From contig NC_073745.1 in NCBI RefSeq assembly GCF_029784135.1, positions 237,369,664-237,433,663 on the forward strand: 64,000 nucleotides of DNA. The letters run 5' to 3'. Below, one piece after another: positions 21,535 through 31,560 of this stretch. Numbering within the stretch: position 1 is the first letter of the stretch; each line of letters begins with the position of its first letter. A model generated the notes under the pieces. That model was given only the letters and a program-made list of their open reading frames with translations, was not told where the DNA came from and made no database searches. Source of the stretch: Toxorhynchites rutilus septentrionalis. Lineage: Eukaryota; Arthropoda; Insecta; Diptera; Culicidae. The position numbers were made by a program, and so were the translations under genes.

Positions 21535-22039
21535 CGAGGGCGGTCCGAGAAGTACTAAGTCTCATCGCCCGATGGTATCAGTATCGTAAGAGAGATTACT
21601 TATCGTGTAGTACATTCTCGCAAACGGCTACGGTCAAAATTTCAACCGAATTGGACTCGTAGTTTTGTTTTGACCGTGTGTGGAAATGGGCGTGTCCGCG
21701 GATTTTAGAAAAATGGAAATTCCGCCGTCGCCACAGCCAAATTGGTCGAATTACACTACGAACTGCTGCCCCATCCTCCTGATTTTTTTTGTTTCCAAAA
21801 AAGATTTTTTTGACAAGTCACTCGCCGGGTAGGAGTTTGAGTCGAATGAGGTCATCGCCGCCACGGAAGCCTACTTTGCAGACAACTCGAGAAAACGTAT
21901 TTTTCAGATGGATTAAAGAAGTTGAAACATCGCGGGGTAAAGTGTATCGAGCTAAAAGGAGACTATGTTGACAAATAAATCACCACTTTTCCAAAAATTT
22001 TGTTTTTTTGTAGGCTAAGTACTTATCGGACTGCCCTCG
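21535..22039 (+). mobile_element. Internally deleted mariner (about 505 bp)
   Basis: The termini CGAGGGCGGTCCGAGAAGTA and, inverted, CGAGGGCAGTCCGATAAGTA are flanked by TA on both sides. The inside is a mariner with most of its transposase deleted. A 5' part, TCGTAGTTTTGTTTTGACCG, is shared with the relic at 38314. A 3' part still encodes VELHYELLPHPP and GLKKLKHRGVKCIELKGDYV. It is non-autonomous. Confidence 0.8.
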
Positions 22040-22089
22040 TATAATACCAGTTGTTTTTATCAATAAATCTGGAAAATACCTAAAGGAAA

Positions 22090-22500
22090 AATGCCCACGA
22101 AGAGAGAAAAAGTACAAATCGATGCATTTCACCAAGAAAATGTTGATATCAGAGAAAATGACGGGTCGGATTGGACGATCCCATCAAGTAATGCTCAATT
22201 ATTTGGCGAATCCTCAAGAATACAGTAACAAGAGGAGAGTTCCACGTAGTTCGAAGCTCTCTGACCGGGATAAGCGGGGAACAGTTAGAACAGCTTCGAA
22301 TACTTCAAAATCGCTTATGCAAATAAAACAATCTTTGAATTTAAATGTTTCCCGGGAGATAATTCGTCAAGTTTTGGTAAAAAATCATTACATAAAGAGG
22401 GCTAACAAGGTTGGAGCTCCTAATCTTACACCATCTAACATCAAAAGACGTCTGAGTTTTGCCTAAGCTCACATAAACCGACAGTGGGACATGGTATGTT
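22090..22500 (+). pseudogene. Tc1 transposase relic
   Basis: ATG at 22090 gives MPTKREKVQIDAFHQENVDI; a frame change follows, then MTGRIGRSHQVMLNYLANP (paired-like helix-turn-helix), SKLSDRDKRGTVRTASNTSK, LNVSREIIRQVLV and RRLSFA, a stop, then HINRQWDM. The pattern RxIGRSxxVxxxYLxNP and SKLSDRDKRxxxRxASN is typical of Tc1. The DDE half is missing after the RQWD motif. No TIRs were found. Confidence 0.75.
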
Positions 22501-23860
22501 AGGACAAAGAATATTTTAAAAGATTACATTTTTGCTATATACCATAATGAAAAGGATGATTTTGTAGAATTTTTTTCTCATCCAGTTCATCCACTACTCC
22601 ACTTTATATAAGCACCTTGATTCCAGAAAACGACACGAGCTATTCGTCTCGTCTCGTCTCGGCTTCTGTCACTGTCGAGATGAGCAAAATATCCTATTCT
22701 AGTACACGAGTTTCATTGAAATGTATTATTTGGTAGACTGGAGAGACTTCTGATCAATGGATACACTTTTCTCAGTGCTAAAATCAGCCGGGTGCTATGA
22801 TTGATGCTAGGATCGTTAGCAAAATCTCAAGCAGAACTGTCAGTGGGATACCCAATTCATAAGAAAACAAAGGGAAAATGTCAGTGGGATACCCGATATG
22901 TTGGCTCCTGTCAGTTCAATGGGGGTTCTCTAAAGACGTCACCCGGCTGGCTAAAATACTAAAATAATAACAAAAATGAATAAGTTTCATATATCTTTTG
23001 GTTTCATTGATATTTTCTCTACCAGCATAGGTTTCATCACTCAGATGTTTTGTTATGGATTTATTTGAACCAATGTTTGTTCACCTAATCAACGATTTAT
23101 CAAGAAAAGTTTTAAATCTATACGCATGTATTTCCATTAACAATTATACAATGAAATAGTTTTTTTTTGCATATTCATAGCAATAAACTTCGAAACATTT
23201 AAGTACGACAAATGAAACGCATTAATGTAAAATTTAAATCAGTAGAAAAAAACATTGGCTTATCAAAAAATGCACAAATTTGAATTATTCATTTTCGTTC
23301 ACTATGATGTGAAGGGACTTTTCGTGCCGTGTTAATTTGTTGTGTTTTTTTTTGTGAAAAGCTCATTTGAAAATCTGGAAGAAATTCAAATGTATGTTTT
23401 TTAACTGCAACTCTTACAGATTTTCGAATGGGCATTTTCCAAACAACACAATCAAATGTAAACATTGAACTTCATTTCCAGGGATGCCAGGAGACTGTTT
23501 TGAATATATTTCACGACACAAATTTCACATTGGTATACCAATGTTTTTCTTTACTGATTTATATTTCGCAATAATCCGTTTTATTCCTCTTATCTATTGT
23601 TTTAAAGTTTATTGCAATGAATGAGCTTGAGCTCACACCATTTAAAAAAAAAGATTTCATGTAATGGAAATATTTCCGGAGTGTCACCTAGAAATCGCAC
23701 TGCATGTTACAATCGTCACGTAGATTTGAGAGAGGGAATACGGTGAGATTTCTCTCGGCATACGCCTGGTGGAATCGCGTGACATACGTGACAATTGTCA
23801 TCTCACCCCACACGCCACGCAGAATCAGGTCGAGTGACTGAAACCGAACCGAACAATTCC
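22501..23860. other. AT-rich intergenic stretch
   Basis: No gene recognised. A CGTCTCGTCTCGTCTCG run at about 22650 is the only simple repeat. Otherwise unremarkable up to the MITE at 23861. Confidence 0.3.
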
Positions 23861-24076
23861 CCCTTTATTCCGCGCGGCGAATGAGGTGAGATGACTCAAG
23901 TCACTGCATTCCCATAGGCGAATGGCGTGACTATAGTTTTTCAATAGGTGAGATTTGAAGTCGTGTTCTCATATGTTATCGACTCGGGTATCAAAAAGAA
24001 GTTGAAAAGTGAGGTAGCTTCCACAACGAAGCGAGAAACTTTGCTATCTCACGTCACTCGCCGCGTGGAATAAGGA
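23861..24076. mobile_element. Short TIR element (MITE)
   Basis: The left arm CCCTTTATTCCGCGCGGCGA and the following ATGAGGTGAGAT pair with the right arm, which reads TCCTTATTCCACGCGGCGAG then TGACGTGAGAT on the minus strand. About 33 bp per arm, around 150 bp of non-coding interior. Nearby sequence (23690-23850) repeats pieces such as GGTGAGAT and GCGTGACATACGTGAC, suggesting older related copies. Target duplication not resolved. Confidence 0.5.
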
Positions 24077-24310
24077 GGTTCGTCTCGTCATATAGAATAG
24101 GGCCCTATTACTGTCGAAAGACAGCGATGAAAAAGCAGTATTTTCGGATTAATAAATGAGTATAAAATAATCTCAACCTTGTTTTTGCTGGGTTTTTTTT
24201 CTCCTATATGTGTAAAACCGAGTCGGTTTTATACCTTCAGTTTGGAATCACGGAAAAAAGATATTTCCCTCTAGTAAAAGAAAAATTCTTAATATGAGAA
24301 AATTGTAGGC

Positions 24311-26731
24311 TTAGATGATACCGATCTTGTTGGCGATGTCGAGCGCATCGTAGTCACGGGCAAGCCGCACGTACGCCTTTTTCTTGCCGTCCGGCCGCAC
24401 CAGGGTGTTGATCTTGGACACCTTGATGTCGTACAGCTTCTTCACCGCCGCCTTGACGTGGTTCTTGTTGGCGCGCAGATGAATCAGGAACACCAGGGTG
24501 TTGTTGTCCTCGATCTTCTTCATCGCCGCTTCGGTCGTCAGCGGGTACTTGATTATATTGTAAGCATCCATGCTGCAAAATAGATTCATCAATTAATGTC
24601 AGCGAAATTATGAACTTTGAAACAAGAAAATATTAATCAACGTGGTCTTTAAATTACGCAATGTCCTAATCTAAGCTTATTATGTTTGCATTCAGATTTT
24701 GTCAAAGTGTAACCTTGAACCTTCTTTGATTAAAAGTTGTATCTAGCTTTCAGTATATTGTCTAGTTAGTTTGTGGTAGACAATAGTTGCAACAGAAAGA
24801 TTTGCTCTAGCATGTCTCTTATCTTATGGCATGATCCCATGGAAAATTCGAAACCATCCAGTATTTTTTAGAGAATGCAAAAAGTCGTAATGAACGAAGA
24901 GTTTGTTCACATGATTAATTTCTTCTTCTGATGATTGTTCCTATGTCTTTGTATACTGTCTAGTTGGTATGTGGTAGACAATAGTTGCAACGGATAGAGT
25001 TTTTGTTTAGCATTCATCGATTTGTGGTGATCCTACTTATTAGATAGCACCATTTACTGAAGAAAAAATGCGTTGTCAATTTCACTAAATCCGTTTTTGC
25101 AATGTTCTCCAAACATAAAATTCTGTATGCAATCGAAATGTAGAACGAAACTTACCGGCTACGCTTTGGAACCGACTTCCTTGGGAACTTGGGATTACGT
25201 GGCAGACGCAGAGTACGTGGGCGACGGAAATTCACCGTGGTGCGGATCTTACGAAGTGCCGTTCCAAATGGACCTTTGACGACCTGAAATAAAGGAAAAG
25301 CGACAGCAATTTTAGTCAAACTTGTATGTAGAAACAATCGAGGCTTAAATTGAGCAGTGCAATTATCAGTTAGAAGCAAACAGCTGTTTTCATTATCCTA
25401 CTACCGCAGGATTCAAGGAGATTCCCTCTTCAAAATTTCATCATTCATAAATTACCGATTCAACTTAGATCGAAAGCCAAAACTCACCTTGGTCTTGGTC
25501 CGCTTGGCTCTCAGCAGAGCGGCAGCACGAGCCTTCGCCGCTCCCTTCTGTACCTTGGCCTCGATGGCTTTTTTGTCGCCTTTGGGAGCAGGGGCCTTCT
25601 TGACGGCAGGTTTCTTCGCGGCAGGGGCACCCTTCTTCTTGGTAGCGGCTGTACCAGCCTTCTTAGCAAGCGAAGCTCCCTTCTTAGCGACTGGCTTCTT
25701 GACCGCTGGTTTCTTAGCTGCGGCCTTCTTATCGCCGGCAGCGGTCTTCTTGGCCTTGGCAGCGGCATCAGCAGCCTTCTTTGCGGCAGCGCCGGTCGGA
25801 GCGGCTGGCTTCTTCGCTGCGGCAGCGGGTCCCTTCTTCTTGGCATCCTTCTTATCGGTCTTCTTATCCGATTTTTTCTCGGACTTCTCGGTTTTGGGAG
25901 CAGCCGCTGGAGTCTTCTTGCTTTCGGTCGCCTTCTTTTTCTCTGGAGCGGGTGCCTTGGTATCAGCTGGGGCAGCGCGCTTCTCAGCAGTTTTCTTTTC
26001 TGCGGGCTTCTTCTCAGCACCAGCAGCAGGTTTTTTCTCAGCAGCAGCTGGCTTTTTCTCAGCGGCAGCAGGCTTCTTTTCCGCAGGTTTCTTCTCAGCG
26101 GCAGCAGGCTTCTTTTCCGCAGGTTTCTTCTCAGCGGCAGCAGGCTTTTTCTCGGCGGCGGGCTTCTTCTCCGGGGCGGACTTCTTCTCCGGAGCAGCCT
26201 TCTTCTCTCCTGATCCGGAAGCAGCAGCGGCAGCTGCGGCTGCTGGCTTCTTTTCTTTCTTTTCGGCCGGTTGGCCTGCTGCAATGAGTTCACAAAAGGA
26301 TTATCAGTACACGCTTACACACAGAAATATCATGATACACAGTGAACATACTAAACTAGGTTAAGAATATCCTCAGTAATTTAGAATGTTTTTCCTCACA
26401 ATTCATTTGGAGAGATTCCCTCTAAAACAGTAATCATCATGGGATATTCAGGATGAAAAAAAAATTGTCTGTACACTAAATTGCTATTCAGTGTTATTTA
26501 CATCCATTACTTCTCACAAACACGGAACATTAACCCTCGTGGCGTACACAATTTAACTATCAACACTAACTTCAGTATTTCACGCAAAACTACAGCAATT
26601 TCGCAACCAGCACGAAGTACAGTTATCGTTCACGCAATTTAGAGCTATTTCCCATTGTCGATACACTTGGAAAACTTAAAATTCACAATTTTTAGCTTAC
26701 CGGACTTCTCAGACGGTTTCTTCGGAGCCAT
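24311..26731 (-). CDS. RpL23A: 60S ribosomal protein L23A (uL23) with long N-terminal extension
   Basis: Four coding exons on the minus strand: 26731-26701 ([10 protein letters not shown], donor GTAAGC), 26278 or 26275 to 25488 (donor GTGAGT), 25283-25156 (acceptor TTTCAG, donor GTAAGT) and 24572-24311 (acceptor TTGCAG, stop TAA). The product is 402 or 403 aa depending on a tandem CAGCAG acceptor of exon 2. Residues 11 to about 273 are a Lys/Ala/Pro-rich, histone-H1-like extension with EKKPA repeats. The ribosomal part starts at [20 protein letters not shown] and ends with the uL23 fold ([44 protein letters not shown]). It is an rRNA-binding protein at the ribosomal exit tunnel. A pyrimidine-rich stretch (GCTCTTTTCC) about 10-20 nt before the ATG resembles a 5' TOP tract. 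No canonical AATAAA was seen just downstream. The introns host snoRNA candidates. Confidence 0.96.
24748..25040 (-). ncRNA. Duplicated hairpin in RpL23A intron 3, H/ACA-like
   Basis: Two diverged copies lie in the sense strand, about 24850-24730 and 25040-24935. Each contains GTTGCAACTATTGTCTACCA, a 12-nt loop region and TAGACAATA or TAGACAGTA, which pair back to TATTGTCTA. The A-to-G difference in copy 2 keeps a G-U pair. Each is followed within about 15 nt by an ACA, and an ANANNA-like motif (AGAGCA, AAACAA) lies 5' of the hairpin. That is the layout of the 3' half of H/ACA snoRNAs, but the 5' hairpins are not convincing. Confidence 0.4.
25362..25448 (-). ncRNA. Second box C/D snoRNA candidate in RpL23A intron 2
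   Basis: C box ATGATGA (25444-25438), then AGAGGGAATCTC (identical to the intron 1 candidate), a D'-like TTGA, a C'-like ATAATGA and D box CTGA (25369-25366). The C-to-D distance is about 79 nt. The terminal stem is weaker (short TTA/TAA pairing). Shared guide segment, sense orientation and host intron support a paralogous pair. Confidence 0.6.
26048..26150 (-). repeat. 36-bp tandem repeat inside RpL23A exon 2
   Basis: The coding DNA repeats a unit of about 36 bp (on the plus strand TTCTTCTCAGCGGCAGCAGG followed by CTTCTTTTCCGCAGGT), nearly identical in at least two and a half copies. It encodes [16 protein letters not shown] repeats. Near identity at the DNA level implies recent slippage or unequal exchange inside the extension. 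Confidence 0.75.
26365..26449 (-). ncRNA. Box C/D snoRNA candidate in RpL23A intron 1
   Basis: On the sense strand of the host intron: GAATATCC, one base, C box ATGATGA, the segment AGAGGGAATCTC, a C'-like AAATGAA, D box CTGA, then GGATATTC. The first and last eight bases pair perfectly, giving the terminal stem that flanks C and D boxes. The length of 85 nt is typical. Ribosomal-protein introns are the usual hosts of such RNAs. The AGAGGGAATCTC segment is also in the intron 2 candidate. From memory it could pair with a conserved GAGATTCCC stretch of large-subunit rRNA; this was not checked. Confidence 0.8.
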
Positions 26732-27559
26732 ACTTGTGATGGAAAAGAGCTGTCAAAAAGAAACGAGCTTCGTTGTCTACTTTGGCTTCCGGCAGGGTGA
26801 CAGCGGTGTGATTGCAAGAAAAGTCTGGCGCTGGGTGAAAACTCAAGCACAATTTGAAGGAACCGTGTAGCGACATCGCGTGGACGGTGTGAGAATTTAA
26901 TACGCATCATCCGATCAGGAGAGGATGTGCGAATGAATACGCGTTTGAGTAGCGTGTTGTATGTGAAAAATTGGTGATATTTGTACCTTGGGCCATGCGG
27001 AATCAATAAAATTTATTTTTGAAGTGCATTTTGTTTGAAAAAAAAAATCTTGTACCTTTTTTCCCCATTCTGTCTTTTTTTCTGCATGCTGTCAGATGTT
27101 TCTCCTATAAAATGAACAAACATTTTAATGACTCGGGCTTTGTTTATTTACCTTTTTTACCGGAACAGAATTGAAATAAAGATTGTAATTTGTGTAATTA
27201 GTATTTTTTTTAGTTGTTTTAATGGAAAAAATTAAAAAATATAATTCTATCGTTCACAATAGTAAACACCTAACATTGAATTAGAATTATGTTTATATAT
27301 GTTTAGAAGTCAATACTACTACTAGTACTGAAATTTCAGTACCTGCCAAAATGTTAGTTGGGCCCTTATGGTTTGAAATGCTAGCATTCATTGATGAAAA
27401 ATGTAGTTCGTTCATTTTTATAAATTCGATTATTTTCACTTTTAATAACAAGTAACAATTTTTTTCCCATCCTGATTATTGGATCTTTTTTGATTTTCTA
27501 TTGGATTCTTTTTGACAACCTATTTGTTTCTGTCCACATGACCCAGGTTAAAACGAATA
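26732..27559 (-). promoter_or_regulatory. RpL23A 5' UTR and upstream region
   Basis: The first 60-100 bp upstream of the ATG carry two pyrimidine tracts (GTTTCTTTTTGAC and GCTCTTTTCC on the minus strand), candidates for a TOP-type transcription start. Further upstream is AT-rich without recognised genes. The long minus-strand frame here is out of frame with RpL23A and is not a gene. Confidence 0.4.
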
Positions 27560-28874
27560 AGGCCATTGTTGTTTTTTTTTCTTTTAACGCAATAGATATT
27601 TTTTGAAGACATACTTTGAATGAATTTTTTTTTTTTTTTTTTATCTTCGCTTATTTTTCGTCGGCCTATTTCCGCCACTTCAGTGCCAATCACCGACATC
27701 AGGGAGGCGACTCCACCTGTTCCTACCTATCAGACTCAACAACTCATGAGCCGGGCCAACTTCTTTTACTTCCCCTCCGAAGGAAGACGTAACCAGAGAT
27801 TTTTCGCCTCAGAAAATTCCAACGACGCCAGCTGGGATTGACCCCAGGCCGATCGGATTGTGAGGCTGTTACGCTAACCACACAACCACTGGCGCCGTCA
27901 TACTTTGAATGAAAGAATATGAAAAAAGTGATAATATTTTTCAAGCAAAGAAAATGAGTCTATCATTGCGAAGTATTCACATAATTCTGTTTTAAATTCT
28001 TCTCTAGTTTTTTTTCATAATTAAAATCCGTCTAATGAAAATCTACATCACTTTCTCCTTTTGTCAAATTCCTTGAAATCTATCAAATGTTTTATATAAA
28101 GATTATTGTTCTGACCGACGCTGCAAACCAGTTTCTGTTTGAATAATTAAATCGAATCTAATGTCCCGTATATACAATTACACGAAAATGGAGATGATAA
28201 AATGGTTAAAATTCAGAATCCCACATGGGAGTAGCTCAGTTTATACAGATCGTGATGTGGATAAATTTGTTTGTTATGAATTATAAAAGATATTGTTATT
28301 CAACAAAATTGTGAGAATGAATCTTTTAAAATGATTTTAACCTTGACTTATACTGAATGCTTTTCACTATTCAAACGAGTATGGCAGAGCTAAGAACAAG
28401 AATATGCGAGATGTTGATTATTATGCATAAAAGTCTCTACATAAAACAGAAAATTAAAAAAAATTACATTCAAATATGTTCAACAACTACATCAATCACG
28501 TACAACCAAGTTTCCCTATCCATCTTTGAACCAGTATTTCATTCAGTAAACTAACGCACCAAACAAATGAATCATGGCATGAGTCCGAATAGTTGCCATT
28601 GAAATACCGGATCACCGAAGTATGATCGAAAATATAGCATATGCTTAATTAAATTAAATATTATCTCTTACACTGTATTAATTTTATTTACATAACGTTC
28701 AAAACGCCCGGAATCATGCAACCCACATTTCTCTCATAAACGAGAAGGAACGCTTTCACTTCAAGGAGTTTATTTTCACACCCAACTGTCCGTGATAATG
28801 ATAAGCACAAAAAAATAAAGTGAAGTGTAAGTGAAGTGAAAGCGTATATGGAAGTGATGTTCGTGATCAGGCCC
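27560..28874. mobile_element. Second copy of the GGGCCTGATCACGAAC element, split by a SINE
   Basis: From about 27580 it follows copy 1 (5520-6225) in order: TTTTGAAGACATACTTTGAA, CCAGTTTCTGTTT, ACACGAAAATGG, CATGGGAGTAGCTCAG, CTCATAAACG, and the right terminus TTCGTGATCAGGCCC. The left terminus is not seen, so the copy is 5'-truncated. A SINE sits inside at 27625-27899 with the host string ATACTTTGAATGAA on both sides, and copy 1 shows the empty site. Confidence 0.6.
27625..27899 (-). mobile_element. tRNA-derived SINE with 14-15 bp target duplication
   Basis: On the minus strand it starts with GGCGCCAGTGGTTGTGTGGT and carries A-box-like GTGGTTAGCGTAACAGCC and B-box-like GGGGTCAATCCCAG. It ends in a poly(A) tract (poly-T at 27625 on the plus strand). 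Perfect duplications ATACTTTGAATGAA lie at 27611-27624 and 27900-27913. A second copy is at about 37245-37513. Confidence 0.85.
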
Positions 28875-28933
28875 ATAACCTTCCATACAATTCATTTCGT
28901 TTTCACCATTTGACTGATTTCTAAAATACTTCC

Positions 28934-29058
28934 GGTGGAGGCGATCTGGCGTTTCGGTAACATCCGTATCTCTCACGCTAAAAATCACGAGTTAAATTAT
29001 CACTCTCGACATACTTCCGGAATGGGAGTGAAGTAACGAACCAGCCACTATAATACAG
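28934..29058 (+). mobile_element. tRNA-derived SINE, second family
   Basis: GGAGGCGATCTGGCGTTTCG, then TAACATCCGT and TCACGAGTTAAATTATCAC, a decayed A/B-box tRNA head, followed by ACTCTCGACATACTTCC and AACCAGCCACTATAATACAG. Other copies of the family are at 29757-29815 (5' fragment), 36858-37013, 52924-53041 and 60020-60237. Confidence 0.6.
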
Positions 29059-29430
29059 AAAGAAGATAGAAGAAAAAGTAAAATCCAAAAAGAAAGAAAA
29101 AGTAGAATCCAAAATAAAGAAAACGATAAATCCAAACTGAATCGACAAATGAAAAGTGGCAATATTGCCTTGCCTTGAAAATCCTAGGTAAATTATTAAA
29201 ATTATTAAAATTATGTTAAGGTCAGAAATACGTGTAATCATGTAGGTGGGGGGAGTCAAATTAAAGAAAAACATGTCATGTTTCATGAAACAGTTTTGAC
29301 TCGTTTAGTTGCGAACGATGATTTGAATATCAATCGACTTGTCATTTCTACAAGATTTGTTTAATTTGCTACACATTACGATTCGCCCCATTCTTAAACG
29401 ATTTAGTTTGACGAAAGTTGTAGACATTTC

Positions 29431-29706
29431 CTTCTTCTTCTTCTTCAATGGCACTAACGTTCCTAGAGGAACTTCGCCGTCTCAACGTAGTATTACTTGC
29501 GTCATTTTTATTAGTACTTAGTTGAGATTTCTATGCCAAATAACACGCCTTGAATGCATTCTGAGTGGCAAGCTCTAGAATACGCGTGATCACAGTGCAT
29601 GTCGGAGGAAATTTCTTTGACGAAAAATTCCCCTAACCAGAACGGGAATCGAACCCGAACACCCGGCATGTTAGTTATGACGCTAACCACTCGGCCACGG
29701 GAGCAC
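29431..29706 (-). mobile_element. tRNA-derived SINE, third family
   Basis: On the minus strand: CCCGTGGCCGAGTGGTTAGC (A box), GGGTTCGATTCCCGTTCTGG (B box), then a tRNA-unrelated body ending GTTAGTGCCATTGAAGAAG with (GAA)n. The head resembles a Ser/Leu-type tRNA start but no cloverleaf closes. Partial copies on the plus strand are at 35475-35715, 51742-51865 and 63620-63727. Confidence 0.75.
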
Positions 29707-29756
29707 AATTCCATTTTCCGTCAATAATGAGCACCAAAACCAGCGACGAGACACAA

Positions 29757-29815
29757 TTGGAGGCGATCGGGCGTAGTGGTAACATCCGTACCTCTGACGC
29801 CGAACCAGCCATAAG
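29757..29815 (+). repeat. 5' fragment of the second SINE family
   Basis: GGAGGCGATCGGGCGTAGTG, then TAACATCCGTACCTCTGACG followed directly by AACCAGCC. The A box is kept, the B box is deleted. Confidence 0.5.
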
Positions 29816-30707
29816 TGTTAAAAGTCACTAAAAGGCTATGTTCTCATTGCGGTGGGGTGTCAGCGTGGCTTGGGCGGGTCGTGCGACGCTTACGATAATC
29901 GTGTGTGTTCAAGCTATGCTGACGTACCGTGAGCGAGGTTTTGCGTGTTGCTGGTGTACAAACGAAAACACTCCACGCCGGCGATATTTGTACTTCTTGT
30001 ACTATTTGTATTACTTGACGATTGAAAGTCGTTTATTCATTATAATTTGAATGGGTTTTATGTCGCTTTCAGTTTCACAAGTGAAAGGACGATCACTCTT
30101 TCAATTGAAAATTTCATTAGATTTCATTTCTCCAAACTGGATTTTCTCTCAAAGTCTTTCAATAAAAATAGAATTAAAAGAGACATATGAAGGCATATTA
30201 GTGTTAAAACTAGCGCCGACAACTGATTACGCCTGCTAGCATACTGCACATTCTTTCTTATCGTCATTTTCATTAGTTTCAGTGAATACAGTTCAAATTT
30301 TCATTTGAAATAAGAAATTCAATATTAAAAGCTTTCATTTTCATTTGACGATTTCATAATTTCACTTCGGTGTGAAGAAAGAAAAAAAATCGATGTGAAT
30401 CGAAACGAGAATTGTCCCGAAAACACTTCTGAAAGCGCTGAGGGTGTTGAACATGGAGAAGGAATTGGCCGACATCCAAAAGTCGATCATCCTTACCACC
30501 TGCGCGATTGTTCGACAATTCCTCGTTCAAAACTAAAAAGCACGAGCATGCAGATACGTGCATTCCGCAGAGCCAATATAGCCAATATACAATTCAATAT
30601 ACTGTTTTTTCTACCTAATTGGCCAAATATTTTACAAAAAAGTGTTTTTCAATGTTTTTTTTACTAAAATTAAAACAGACCGAAAAATACAACTTTTTTT
30701 TTCAATG
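29816..30707. other. Intergenic with one short coding-like stretch
   Basis: Around 30405-30530 GC rises and one plus-strand frame reads KALRVLNMEKELADIQKSII, then LTTCAIVRQFLVQN and a stop. It looks like a fragment of a real protein but I do not recognise it; there is no ATG-initiated gene around it. The rest is AT-rich and featureless. Confidence 0.3.
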
Positions 30708-31432
30708 CGGGTATAATGGACATGTAGTGGGGGTAATATGGACAGGTTTGTAATATATAAAGCGTAGAGGTTTATCGATCGCGAGAAGAATAATTTTATT
30801 CAACCAAGGTCTGAACTCATCGCGAATGTCCGTTAAATGATGAAAAATTGGAATTAATCCACCTAGATATGATATAGTGCTTTTCAGCAGTCTAAACGAA
30901 CAGACCCTCGACTATTTTGCTTTTGATTCCAGTCAGCTTTTAAACCATCCACATTTGGCGATTTGATTTCCATTTATAGACGCAGGGAATTCCTTAGGAA
31001 TAGATTAAACAGACTTTTCACAGTTCATCTCACTCCCACTGGCAACTGTCCGTTTTACCCCACCAGTACAATTATTTCGATAATTGAAATTTTTCCACTC
31101 AAAAATGAATTTACTTTCCGTACATACCTAATATCGCTCTTCTGTTAACTCACAAATCGAAATATGACCATCAGCGAATTGAATTTTGATATTAAACCAC
31201 ACAAAATACTTAATATCGGAGCAGCTAAAATTACATCCTCACGCGGAATCATATATGATTTTCGGTTTCTGTTTCTTTTTCCACTTTTAATCAGTATTCA
31301 TTGCCATATGGTGGCTTAAATATTATAGAATAACATGTAGAAAGGATTCTCGTTAACGGAAATCAGAAATTAAAAATGTAACTATACAAATCAACCACCT
31401 GTCCATATTACCCCCACTGTCCGTATTACCCG
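30708..31432. mobile_element. TIR element of about 725 bp
   Basis: The left end CGGGTATAATGGACATGTAG then TGGGGGTAATATGGACAGGT is mirrored by the right end, which on the minus strand reads CGGGTAATACGGACAGTGGG then GGTAATATGGACAGGT. An internal echo, ACTGTCCGTTTTACCCCACC, is at about 31046. It is non-coding; the target duplication was not resolved. Confidence 0.6.
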
Positions 31433-31449
31433 TGGTTCACCAACTTGTT

Positions 31450-31560
31450 TTACTTTTTTGGCCTTCCAGAGCGAGGTGCATCTGCGGTGTTTGTACGGCC
31501 TATTTTAAATTCACTAAACCACCGATGAACTGTTGTCCTCGAAGAAGCAGAAGTGGAATA
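31450..31560 (-). pseudogene. Mariner N-terminal relic
   Basis: The minus strand encodes SASSRTTVHRWFSEFKIGRT followed by NTADAPRSGRPKK and a stop. This is the helix-turn-helix plus SGRP linker of mariner transposases. No TIRs and no catalytic part were found. Confidence 0.65.

Noticed and set aside
23690..24110. A larger palindrome around the MITE
   Set aside because: Only the inner 23861-24076 arms align base for base; outer similarities are short and scattered.
25511..26293. 260-codon minus-strand frame rich in Arg, Leu and Pro
   Set aside because: Out-of-frame reading of RpL23A exon 2; splice sites and family match fix the other frame.
25357..26364. 335-codon plus-strand frame rich in Ala, Phe and Ser
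   Set aside because: It is the antisense of the low-complexity Lys/Ala/Pro coding exon of RpL23A; the repeats keep several frames open.
26692..27006. 104-codon minus-strand frame overlapping the RpL23A start
   Set aside because: Out of frame with [10 protein letters not shown] and without family features; lies in the 5' UTR and upstream region.
29640..29700. A and B boxes resembling a Ser or Leu tRNA gene
   Set aside because: No acceptor-stem pairing, and the sequence continues into a body shared with other copies, so it is a SINE head.
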